A stretch of DNA of 64,000 bases from CAVQBP01 sp964448105 (GTDB taxonomy: Bacteria; Bacteroidota; Ignavibacteria; Ignavibacteriales; Ignavibacteriaceae), in assembly GCA_964448105.1 (NCBI GenBank), contig CAYUVK010000002.1:38161-102160 (forward strand), in the 5' to 3' direction. Positions within the stretch are counted from its first letter, which is position 1. Every line of letters starts with the position of its first letter. This document shows positions 44,760 to 52,162 of this stretch, in pieces. The notes below the pieces were generated by a model, which was not told the DNA's origin, made no database searches, and worked only from the letters and a program-made list of their open reading frames with translations. The position numbers and the translations under genes are program-made.

Positions 44760-45383
44760 TTATCTGTTTCCTAAATTTCTAGCGGCTAATCTAATTTGCC
44801 GCCAAAATGCTTTTGAATATTTGCTTTTTTGTTCTTCATGAGAGCTTCCGCCATAGCCAACAACATTTTCAACTGTAATATTTATCTCTATTGATGAAAT
44901 TGAAGTCGGATGAATGATCGGGCAGAAAAGTGTATCACCAAGAGGATCAAAATAAATCATTTTAAATTGTGTAACTCCCAAATTAACTCCGCGAGGAATT
45001 TCATTATTAACAACTCTATATAAAAATCTATCTCGAGGATTTGGAGTTGATGCTAATTCGGATGTAGGGCCTAAATAGTAATGTATTGTATCTACATTGC
45101 CGTCGTCATCTACATCGGTTAGAAATTTAATGCTAGTTGAATCGGCAGAAAGAATGGCTTTGGAAGGAGCAGGTATTTTATTCCAGTCCGAACAATAACC
45201 GATTTTTCTAAAATCATTTTCCAGAACCATTGCTGTTGTTGCAAGATTCTGTTGAAGAATTAATTCTTCTCCGTTGTTAAATATATTTGCCACTGAAGCA
45301 TCATCGATTTTCCAAAGAAGAAGAAAAAGCAATCCTCCAATTATAAATGAACCAATTATATCCATTATTGTACTAAAACCCAT
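44760..45383 (-). CDS. PilW/GspJ-like minor pseudopilin, cassette B gene 2
   Basis: A 207-residue protein. The start is the ATG at 45383, directly preceded by AGGAGGTAAA, an almost perfect ribosome site; an in-frame GTG/ATG farther upstream would overlap gene 1 and is not needed. MG|FSTIMDIIGSFIIGGLLFLLLW is the leader and helix. EELILQQNLATTAMVLENDFRKIGYCSDW is the PilW-type motif, and TSELASTPNPRDRFLYRVVN the cassette signature. The gap from gene 1 is 8 bp. Confidence 0.68.
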   Translation of the reverse strand: MGFSTIMDIIGSFIIGGLLFLLLWKIDDASVANIFNNGEELILQQNLATTAMVLENDFRKIGYCSDWNKIPAPSKAILSADSTSIKFLTDVDDDGNVDTIHYYLGPTSELASTPNPRDRFLYRVVNNEIPRGVNLGVTQFKMIYFDPLGDTLFCPIIHPTSISSIEINITVENVVGYGGSSHEEQKSKYSKAFWRQIRLAARNLGNR

Positions 45384-45391
45384 TTTACCTC

Positions 45392-45886
45392 CTAACGGAA
45401 ATACCAATAACTAAATACAGAGGATAGTTTAACCGTATCTTTTGAAAAAGGGCTTGAAACCGTAACTGTAATTTTTTTATTCCATGTTTTATTAGTAGAA
45501 ACAACCTCGGGTATTTCAGGATTTATATAGTTTACCTTACATGAAATATGAAAAGTTGCCGAAGGAAGATTTGTAACATCTTTAGTATACCCGTTAAAAT
45601 CATCAAAATCATTGTAAGTTTCATATGTCTCGCTGCCATCGGGTCCAAGGTTATCAACCGGTGTAAGAAGATTCGGATCATCCATAGGATTTCCTTTAGT
45701 TACCTGATCGAACGCTTTATTATTAGCTTCCTCAATAATTGAAGTAGCTAAGGAAATTGCTAATACTCCAAATTTTGATTCATCCATAACTTCATTTGTT
45801 GTAAGGAAATTGTTATTCACTCTCAAAATAACAGCTGATAATAATATCATTGCTCCTATTGTTAGTATCATTTGACCTGTATTCAT
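45392..45886 (-). CDS. PilV/GspI-like minor pseudopilin, cassette B gene 1
   Basis: A 164-residue protein starting MNTG|QMILTIGAMILLSAVILRVN, followed by DESKFGVLAISLATSIIEEANNKAFD and the beta domain ending SSVFSYWYFR. An AAGGATAAG site precedes the ATG. Gln follows the putative cleavage Gly where canonical prepilins have Phe or Met. Upstream are two hairpins and a small open frame with a strong ribosome site. Confidence 0.63.
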   Translation of the reverse strand: MNTGQMILTIGAMILLSAVILRVNNNFLTTNEVMDESKFGVLAISLATSIIEEANNKAFDQVTKGNPMDDPNLLTPVDNLGPDGSETYETYNDFDDFNGYTKDVTNLPSATFHISCKVNYINPEIPEVVSTNKTWNKKITVTVSSPFSKDTVKLSSVFSYWYFR

Positions 45887-45961
45887 ATCTTATCCTTTTT
45901 TTATGCGGTTGTTAAAGAGTATAATAAAAGGGAAAATATTTTTATACTATTTTTATAAACT

Positions 45962-46012
45962 AGTTAATTACTAAATAAGTAATTAACTGATAAAGTAATC
46001 GATATTACTTTA
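45962..46012. promoter_or_regulatory. Two adjacent perfect inverted repeats upstream of cassette B
   Basis: Arms AGTTAATTACT (45962-45972) and AGTAATTAACT (45978-45988) with a 5-nt loop are followed by TAAAGTAAT (45991-45999) and ATTACTTTA (46004-46012) with a 4-nt loop. Both are perfect. A related inverted repeat occurs upstream of cassette D. They could be operator sites of a dimeric regulator or RNA hairpins in the leader. They overlap the 3' end of the small frame at 45964-46119. Confidence 0.45.
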
Positions 46013-46119
46013 TTTTTATTTTTAACAGGAGAAGTGTAAAGTAGCTGTGGATTATAACTTAAGGAAGAAATTATCGATACGAATAATTTTATTAACCATA
46101 TTAGGAACACTAAACCCAT
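45964..46119 (-). CDS. Possible 51-residue hydrophobic small protein upstream of cassette B
   Basis: The ATG at 46119 is preceded by AAGGAGG with 7-nt spacing, one of the best ribosome sites in the window. The product begins MGLVFLIWLIKLFVSIISSL, a single hydrophobic helix, then a Lys/Asn/Ser tail. It is too short and compositionally plain to recognise. It could be a small membrane protein of the cassette B transcript or a translated leader. The strong ribosome site is the main reason to list it. Confidence 0.4.
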   Translation of the reverse strand: MGLVFLIWLIKLFVSIISSLSYNPQLLYTSPVKNKNKVISITLSVNYLFSN

Positions 46120-46608
46120 ATGATTACCTCCTTATAACACTCTATTGCGTATAGCATCAAAAAAAATGCCCTATAATAACTAAAAGAAATTAAGTTAAAT
46201 TTTAAATGAAAAAGTAGAATTCGAAAAATTTATCGGTAGCTTTTACTGTGGCAGGTAATATTTTAAAATTAAAAAAAATTAATGATTAATATGAGAAATT
46301 TACTGGTTCACTTGCTATTTAGTCTTTTAACAAAGTCAGGGAATTAGTCTTCAAAGTACCAATTACACTTTAATGTTTAATGGATTAATGGGTGTAATTT
46401 AGTAACTAAACTGTAGAGGATAGTAGTTTTTATTTTTTAAAATATAAACAAAAATTAAAAAATTTTTGAATTGGTGAATAAGCAAATAAGATTTGGCTTT
46501 TGATAATAACAGAAGCTGGTTAAATTAAGTTAAGGTATGAATCTTTGCTGTTATTATCTCTAAATAAATTGAAGCATAAAAATATTCTATGAAATATTTT
46601 TTTCGTAA
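46120..46608. other. Non-coding region between cassettes B and C
   Basis: About 490 bp of AT-rich sequence, stops in all frames. No hairpin terminator, RNA gene or promoter consensus could be recognised. It should hold the 3' end of cassette C and the promoter of the cassette B transcript. Confidence 0.5.
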
Positions 46609-47853
46609 TTATTCATACCAGGAAACAATTTCGAACATACCTGTACCAGGGAAAGAAGGCGGCGAGGTTAATAAAAATCTATCGTCATACCTGTATTTTT
46701 TAGCAAAGCCGCTTAGAGTTTTTCCTGTTTTACTATCGAATGTACCGACAGCACCACGAGTTTTGTGTATTATACCACCGTATAAATTAATATCACCGCT
46801 GACAGGCCGTGAACTATAGTTTTCGGCAGTAAATCCACCATTTTCGCAATAAATTGATGCAAAGATACTTATACTGCTATTGTTTGCGGCATTATCTGCG
46901 ATAACTACGTCGTTTTCTGCCACAATACCTAACATATCTTTTGAATTTGGATTGGTTCTTGGATCAGAATTATAAACTATATCATCATCTAATATTACAC
47001 TACCCTGATTTGCCATGTTACCAGAAGCTCCAATTGAATATTGACCTTTAACAGTTCCCTTGATTCTTAAAGTAACATCAGGAGCAAAAATAACCCCATT
47101 CGGGGCTAGAGTTTTACCTAATACGGTAGTTTCTTTTCCGGTTGAGGAAAATTTATATTTTATGCTGTCTCCGGCAAAAGTCAGATAAACAGTTTTTGCT
47201 TTTGTATAATCAGCTTTATTAAAAACAAAACCACCAGAAGCTGCAGCGGCTTCAAGATTAGATACTCCATCTGTCGGCAGAGGAAGATTTACACCGCTTG
47301 CATATCCGCCGTTAAAATTTGGCTTGTCACTTTTTTCATTGTTTTTATAGATTAAACTCTTAAAACTTGATGCTTTCCCCATAAAAGTAGGATGCTGGAA
47401 AGCTCTGATATGATCCTGTGTATGGAAAGGACCCCAAACAGTATCATTTCCCGTCCACCAAATATTCCCTCCTTCAGACATTGAAAAATAGGCAAACTTT
47501 GAAAAGCTGCTCGGCTTTAATGTAATTTCTACATTACTTGTGATATTGTTAAAATTTCCTACTGATGTTATTCTATATACTTTTCTAAACGCATCTACAA
47601 TTGAGAAATTTACTTTAAATGTTCCTCCATTATATGATGTTGTCGGAAAGCCGGCATTCCAGTTGTTATCAAGAAAAAATTCATTAGCAGCCATATTTGC
47701 TGCACTGACAGCAATATCATGTGCAACGGTTTCATCATAATAATCAACCATGTTATCTACGCCGCGCGTAGTTAAACTTGCAAAATTATGACCAAATACA
47801 AGGAAAATTAAGCTGAAACCTAAAATCAAAAGTAAAGAAGCTTTACCTGTCAT
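46609..47853 (-). CDS. PilX/GspK-like minor pseudopilin, cassette C gene 3
   Basis: A 414-residue protein: MTG|KASLLLILGFSLIFLVFGHNF helix, VDYYDETVAHDIAVSAANMAANEFF, DTVWGPFHTQDHI ... HPTF (Trp for Phe and Thr for Val relative to the other copies), LPLPTDGVSNLEAAA, a GSVILDDDIVY segment, CENGGFTAENY and the terminal KKYRYDDRFL ... IVSWYE. It is the most divergent gene 3 of the four but keeps every block. It starts 7 bp after gene 2. Confidence 0.65.
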   Translation of the reverse strand: MTGKASLLLILGFSLIFLVFGHNFASLTTRGVDNMVDYYDETVAHDIAVSAANMAANEFFLDNNWNAGFPTTSYNGGTFKVNFSIVDAFRKVYRITSVGNFNNITSNVEITLKPSSFSKFAYFSMSEGGNIWWTGNDTVWGPFHTQDHIRAFQHPTFMGKASSFKSLIYKNNEKSDKPNFNGGYASGVNLPLPTDGVSNLEAAAASGGFVFNKADYTKAKTVYLTFAGDSIKYKFSSTGKETTVLGKTLAPNGVIFAPDVTLRIKGTVKGQYSIGASGNMANQGSVILDDDIVYNSDPRTNPNSKDMLGIVAENDVVIADNAANNSSISIFASIYCENGGFTAENYSSRPVSGDINLYGGIIHKTRGAVGTFDSKTGKTLSGFAKKYRYDDRFLLTSPPSFPGTGMFEIVSWYE

Positions 47854-47860
47854 TTTACAC

Positions 47861-48472
47861 CTACCTGTTCTTTAAATTTCTTGCTGCCAATCTTATTTGC
47901 CGCCAAAATACTGATGAGTATTTATTATCATACCCTGAAGTGTTTTCAACGGCGATATTAATTTCCATAGAAGTAACAGCTCCCGGATTTATTATAGGAA
48001 ATGGAAGCGTATCACCTAGTGCATCAAAATAAATAAGTTTAAATTCCGTGACCCCTAAATTAACTCCGCCGTCAGATTTACTATTTATTACCCTGTATAA
48101 TAATCTATCTCGTGGATTGGGAGTTGATGCTAATTCACTTGTTGGGCCTAAATAATAAGTAACTGTATCGATATTACCATCAGGACTTCCTTCCGGCAAT
48201 AAATCAGAGATAAATTTAATTTTATTTGAATCTGCTTCGAGTATGGATTTTGATGGATCCGGGATCTTTTCCCAATTGGCACAATAGCCGATTTTTCTAA
48301 AGTCCTGTTCAAGAATTTGAACAACAGTAGCTAGATTCTGCTGGCTGGTTAATTCGCCGGTATAATTGAATGCATTTTCTGTAGCTGAATCACTTAAGCG
48401 GAAAAGAATCAGCAGCAGCATTCCGCCGATTATTACAGAACCTATTATATCTAATAATACATTGAATCCCAT
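47861..48472 (-). CDS. PilW/GspJ-like minor pseudopilin, cassette C gene 2
   Basis: A 203-residue protein: MG|FNVLLDIIGSVIIGGMLLLILF leader and helix, GELTSQQNLATVVQILEQDFRKIGYCANW (PilW-type motif), TSELASTPNPRDRLLYRVIN, and the C-terminal YSSVFWRQIRLAARNLKNR, conserved in all copies as xxAxWRQIRxxAxNL. The GYGGxx-E-Q insertion before that terminus, seen in A, B and D, is shortened here. Confidence 0.67.
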   Translation of the reverse strand: MGFNVLLDIIGSVIIGGMLLLILFRLSDSATENAFNYTGELTSQQNLATVVQILEQDFRKIGYCANWEKIPDPSKSILEADSNKIKFISDLLPEGSPDGNIDTVTYYLGPTSELASTPNPRDRLLYRVINSKSDGGVNLGVTEFKLIYFDALGDTLPFPIINPGAVTSMEINIAVENTSGYDNKYSSVFWRQIRLAARNLKNR

Positions 48473-48482
48473 TTTTTTATTC

Positions 48483-48968
48483 CTATCTGAAATACCAATA
48501 ACTGTAAACTGTACTCAATTTGATTGTATCCGCCATAGATTTGCTAGTAATAAATACCGTTAATTTTTTATGCCATGTACGGGGACCGGAGATTTTTTCT
48601 GGATTGCCTGAAACAACATAGTCAACCACACAGTGATAGTCAAAAATTGCAGAAGGCATAGTTGAATCTGATCCTTGATAACCATTGTAGTCATCAAAGT
48701 CATCGAAATTATGGTGTGTTTCGCCTTCAGGTCCTAATTTGTTAGTTAGTTCGGTTGTCTTTGTTACGGAAGTATCAACTGTGTTTTCATCGAATGCTTT
48801 ATTGCTGGCCTCTTCAATAATTGAAGTTCCGATAGAGGTTGCAAGAATGTCAAATTTTGATTCATTTAAGCTGTTGCCGGTATTAAAAATTGTGTTATTA
48901 ACACTTAATACAAGTACCGATAATAATACCATTGCTCCGATTGCTAAAAAAGATTCTCCTAAATTCAT
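48483..48968 (-). CDS. PilV/GspI-like minor pseudopilin, cassette C gene 1
   Basis: A 161-residue protein: MNLG|ESFLAIGAMVLLSVLVLSVN, then NESKFDILATSIGTSIIEEASNKAFD and a beta domain ending STVYSYWYFR. A Glu directly follows the putative cleavage Gly. No ribosome site precedes the ATG, unlike cassettes A, B and D. Confidence 0.62.
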   Translation of the reverse strand: MNLGESFLAIGAMVLLSVLVLSVNNTIFNTGNSLNESKFDILATSIGTSIIEEASNKAFDENTVDTSVTKTTELTNKLGPEGETHHNFDDFDDYNGYQGSDSTMPSAIFDYHCVVDYVVSGNPEKISGPRTWHKKLTVFITSKSMADTIKLSTVYSYWYFR

Positions 48969-49381
48969 ATTTTTAATTTTTCAAATGTTTTAACACTATT
49001 AATTATACAGTTCATTACCACGATTATTTACTAAAAGTATGCCAGCGGAACATTTTTTCTTTTCCTTTTGTTTTTATGTTAAATCTTAAATTATGAGTAT
49101 AGGCACTATGTATCAAAATGAAAATTACGTCCTAATTGAATTTTTTACGTAAAAATGTTAATGACAGGATAATTTATTAAGTTTTATATTTTTTTAAAGG
49201 GTTTTAAGCTTATTAATGCCAATTGCAGAATAATGAAATGTTCAAAGTATTCTTAGATTTGAAAAAAATGAAGGGTTTTATTTTTTGATTCTCAATCTGG
49301 TAAATGTAGAATTTATCTAAAATCAAAGAATTTCTTACCGTGCAGTTTAAGTAATTTTTAAGATCAAAATTTCATTATACT
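48969..49381. other. Non-coding region between cassettes C and D
   Basis: A 413-bp AT-rich gap. A nine-codon frame (minus strand 49024-49053, MFRWHTFSK) has an AAAAGGAAAAG ribosome-like site and might be a leader peptide of cassette C, but a frame this short proves nothing. No terminator or promoter consensus was recognised. Confidence 0.45.
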
Positions 49382-50677
49382 TTATTCTTTCCAGGAGAGA
49401 ATTCTAAAACCTTCTGAAGTCGGAAAGAAAGGAGGAAACTTGACCATTAAACGACTATCGTACCTGTATCTCTTATTATAACCGTTTGAAATATAAATGG
49501 AGCCATCATGCCTTGTACCATAACTACCAACAGCTCGTCTAATATTTTGTGTAATCCCTCCATACAAATTTATATCTCCGTCTGAACCTCTTCCTCCAGC
49601 GTTAGCGGCACCAAAACCTCCATCCTGGCAGTATATTGCTGCATCAATTTCAATATTCTGAGTGTAATTGTTATCAGTTATATAAACATTATTTTGAGCA
49701 AGAATACCTAATAAGTCTTCTGATGAAGAATTTACCCTCGGATCTGAAGAATATTTTATATCATCATCTAAAAAAATATTCCCATCACCAACAACAGAAA
49801 ATTTGCCTTTTACAGTTCCTTTTAAATTTATATCAATTGGGTCTCCATCTTTATCGGCACTATTTAGATAGAGAACTCCATTATTAGATATAGAAGATGC
49901 CGCTACAGTATAACTTGAATCAAAACTATTCCAATGTCCTGATATTTTTTTTTGTCCCAGAATTCTGTATGTAATTTGATCCGAATTAAATGTTAAATAA
50001 AAATTTTGATATCTTAGATTAGAGGTTGAAATTAATTGAAATACTTTGCCATCCGATACCGCAGCATCTCTTAATGGTTGTAAGCCATCTAACGGCAGAC
50101 TTTCAGTACGGTGGGCTTCGAAAGGACCGAGCATGATGGGTTCATCTGATTCTTTATTATTTACATATATTATATCACCTGCAATAGTAGTAGTATAACC
50201 CGAATCACCGAATACAGGATGATTATCTACTTTTAAATTATCTTCAGTATGAAATGGTCCGAATACAGTATCGGTGCTAATCCATCTTATATCATTTCCT
50301 TCACTCTGAGAATAATAAGCGAATCTAGAAAATCTGCTTGGAGAAGTAATAATTTCAACAGTATCTGTCTTGCCTTCAAAAGTTCCAACGGATATGATTT
50401 TTTTTATAAACTGTCCGGCATCAATAGTCTGAATAGAAACGTTTATATTTCCGCCGCTTATTGGTAGATTATATCCTGCAGTCCAATTTTTATTTAGATA
50501 GAGAGCGTTAGCACCTAGATTTGCACCATCCAAAGCTATACTGTGCGAAACAGTTTTATTATAGTAATCTACATAATTATCTACTGATTGAATTGCTACA
50601 GAATTAAAATTCTGACCAAAAATCAAAAATATTAAACTAAAACCCATTACTAAAAGAAGAGATACTTTTCCTACCAC
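49382..50677 (-). CDS. PilX/GspK-like minor pseudopilin, cassette D gene 3
   Basis: A 431-residue protein starting at GTG (AGGAGAT site 7 nt upstream): MVG|KVSLLLVMGFSLIFLIFGQNF, VDYYNKTVSHSIALDGANLGANAL, DTVFGPFHTEDNL ... HPVFG, LPLDGLQPLRDAA, VVGDGNIFLDDDIKY, CQDGGFGAANAGGRGSDG and the terminal KRYRYDSRLM ... ILSWKE. By eye it is closest to cassette A. The segment before the solenoid (FRYQNFYLTFNSDQITYRIL-like) replaces the A/B version. Confidence 0.65.
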   Translation of the reverse strand: MVGKVSLLLVMGFSLIFLIFGQNFNSVAIQSVDNYVDYYNKTVSHSIALDGANLGANALYLNKNWTAGYNLPISGGNINVSIQTIDAGQFIKKIISVGTFEGKTDTVEIITSPSRFSRFAYYSQSEGNDIRWISTDTVFGPFHTEDNLKVDNHPVFGDSGYTTTIAGDIIYVNNKESDEPIMLGPFEAHRTESLPLDGLQPLRDAAVSDGKVFQLISTSNLRYQNFYLTFNSDQITYRILGQKKISGHWNSFDSSYTVAASSISNNGVLYLNSADKDGDPIDINLKGTVKGKFSVVGDGNIFLDDDIKYSSDPRVNSSSEDLLGILAQNNVYITDNNYTQNIEIDAAIYCQDGGFGAANAGGRGSDGDINLYGGITQNIRRAVGSYGTRHDGSIYISNGYNKRYRYDSRLMVKFPPFFPTSEGFRILSWKE

Positions 50678-50689
50678 TTTTTTAATCTC

Positions 50690-51307
50690 CTATCTTAATA
50701 AATTCATTGCAGAAACTCTTATTTGTCTCCAGTAAGCAGTTGAATATTTGTTTTGTTCTTCCCCTGCTGTATTTCCACCATAGCCTACTACATTTTCAAC
50801 AGCAACATCAATTTGGACTGAAGAGATTGAACTGAAATTTGTGATGGGAGGGGTTAAATTGTTACCAAACACATCGAAGTAAGTTAACCTAAATTGTGTA
50901 ATACCTAAATTTACTTTGACGGGAATTTCGTTATTAACTACTCTATATAAATATCTATCGCGGGGATTGGGTGTCGAAGTTAATTCTGATGTGGAGCCTA
51001 TATAGTAATTTATAATATCGACATTCCCATTATCATTAATATCTGATCTAAAAGCTATACTTGTGTCTGTGGCGGAAACTATGTTAGCGGTAGTGGGTAG
51101 TGCGTAATAATTTTTACAATAACCTATTCTTCTAAAATCCTTCTCTAAAATCATTACTGAAGTCGTTAGATTTCTTTGAAGAATTAATTCTTCACTACTA
51201 TTATACACATTTTTTATTGATGCGTCATCGATTCGCCAAAGTAGAAGTATTAGAAAACCTCCTATTATAGTTGAACCGATAATATCTAAGATAGTAGTAA
51301 ATCCCAT
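50690..51307 (-). CDS. PilW/GspJ-like minor pseudopilin, cassette D gene 2
   Basis: A 205-residue protein: MG|FTTILDIIGSTIIGGFLILLLW, EELILQRNLTTSVMILEKDFRRIGYCKNY and TSELTSTPNPRDRYLYRVVN. It shows the same C-terminal YSTAYWRQIRVSAMNLL block as its paralogs, and is nearest to the cassette A copy. Gaps to genes 1 and 3 are 9 and 12 bp. Confidence 0.68.
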   Translation of the reverse strand: MGFTTILDIIGSTIIGGFLILLLWRIDDASIKNVYNSSEELILQRNLTTSVMILEKDFRRIGYCKNYYALPTTANIVSATDTSIAFRSDINDNGNVDIINYYIGSTSELTSTPNPRDRYLYRVVNNEIPVKVNLGITQFRLTYFDVFGNNLTPPITNFSSISSVQIDVAVENVVGYGGNTAGEEQNKYSTAYWRQIRVSAMNLLR

Positions 51308-51316
51308 TTTTATTAC

Positions 51317-51838
51317 CTAGTTAGAAATCCAATAACTATAAACAGATGACAATTGAATATTGTCTTGAGAAGCAAGTTTTGTAGGATCATTTGAAATAAG
51401 GCTCGTTACTGTAACAACTATTCTTTTATTCCATGTTTGATTATTTGTAGCTGAATCAAGATTAGCAGGTGATACATAAAAGACTGAACACTGTAACCGA
51501 TAAACAGCAGAAGGTAAATCGGTTATCAAAGTATCAAAATTATTGAAATCGTCAAAATCATCAAAAAAGGGGTAACGTTCTCCGCTTTCCGGGTTCAAAT
51601 TGCCTGAAGGTGTTAGTAAAACTGCATTAGTGACTGTATTCCCGTTTGCAGTATTTACATCAAATGCTTTATTATTAGCTTCCTGTATTATTGATTGAGC
51701 CAGAGAAGTTGCCAATATTCCAAATTTTGATTCCATCATAATATCGTTGGTTGTTAAAAAACTTTTATTCACCCTTAAAGTAATAATTGATAAAAGCAAG
51801 ATTGCTAATATGGAAAGCATTGATTGTCCGGTATTCAT
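51317..51838 (-). CDS. PilV/GspI-like minor pseudopilin, cassette D gene 1
   Basis: A 173-residue protein, slightly the longest of the four: MNTG|QSMLSILAILLLSIITLRVN, then MESKFGILATSLAQSIIQEANNKAFD and a beta domain ending SSVYSYWISN. An AAAGGAGG site lies 13 nt before the ATG. Upstream are an inverted repeat and then an IS1380-like insertion about 325 bp away, so the element may have altered the promoter context. Confidence 0.63.
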   Translation of the reverse strand: MNTGQSMLSILAILLLSIITLRVNKSFLTTNDIMMESKFGILATSLAQSIIQEANNKAFDVNTANGNTVTNAVLLTPSGNLNPESGERYPFFDDFDDFNNFDTLITDLPSAVYRLQCSVFYVSPANLDSATNNQTWNKRIVVTVTSLISNDPTKLASQDNIQLSSVYSYWISN

Positions 51839-52162
51839 TTACTTCTGTTATCCTCCTTTATTCAGAAGTTATCCAGATTACTAATTTTTAACTGGGTTTA
51901 TTATTTAATCAATTATTGTGCCTTTCTATTTAAAGTGTTGTAAGTGCGTTAATTTTAAAGGTATTAAGAGGGTAAGATATCGTTACAAGTAATTATTACT
52001 ATGGTTAAGTAATAATTCAGTTAATTATTTGTAAAATAAGAACTTGTAGAATTTTCCTACACTTAAAGGATCTAAGAAAAATAAATATTCTATATCTTAA
52101 AATATAACTGTAAAGTTATTAGTTAGATCTTTATAGATATGTAAAATGATTCTAGTAAATAT
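51839..52162. other. Leader of cassette D, up to the insertion sequence
   Basis: AT-rich non-coding sequence that should contain the cassette D promoter. The only structure noticed is the inverted repeat listed at 51991-52017. No TAnnTTTG box was found on the minus strand. Confidence 0.5.
51991..52017. promoter_or_regulatory. Perfect inverted repeat upstream of cassette D
   Basis: AATTATTACT (51991-52000) and AGTAATAATT (52008-52017) form 10-bp perfect arms with a 7-nt loop, followed by CAGTTAATTATTT. The words AGTAAT and CAGTTAATTA also make up the inverted repeats upstream of cassette B. A shared operator or leader structure is possible, though AT-rich sequence forms such repeats easily. 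Confidence 0.4.

Noticed and set aside
49024..49053. Nine-codon frame with ribosome-like site upstream of cassette C
   Set aside because: Too short to judge; frames of this length with purine-rich upstream sequence are frequent in AT-rich DNA.
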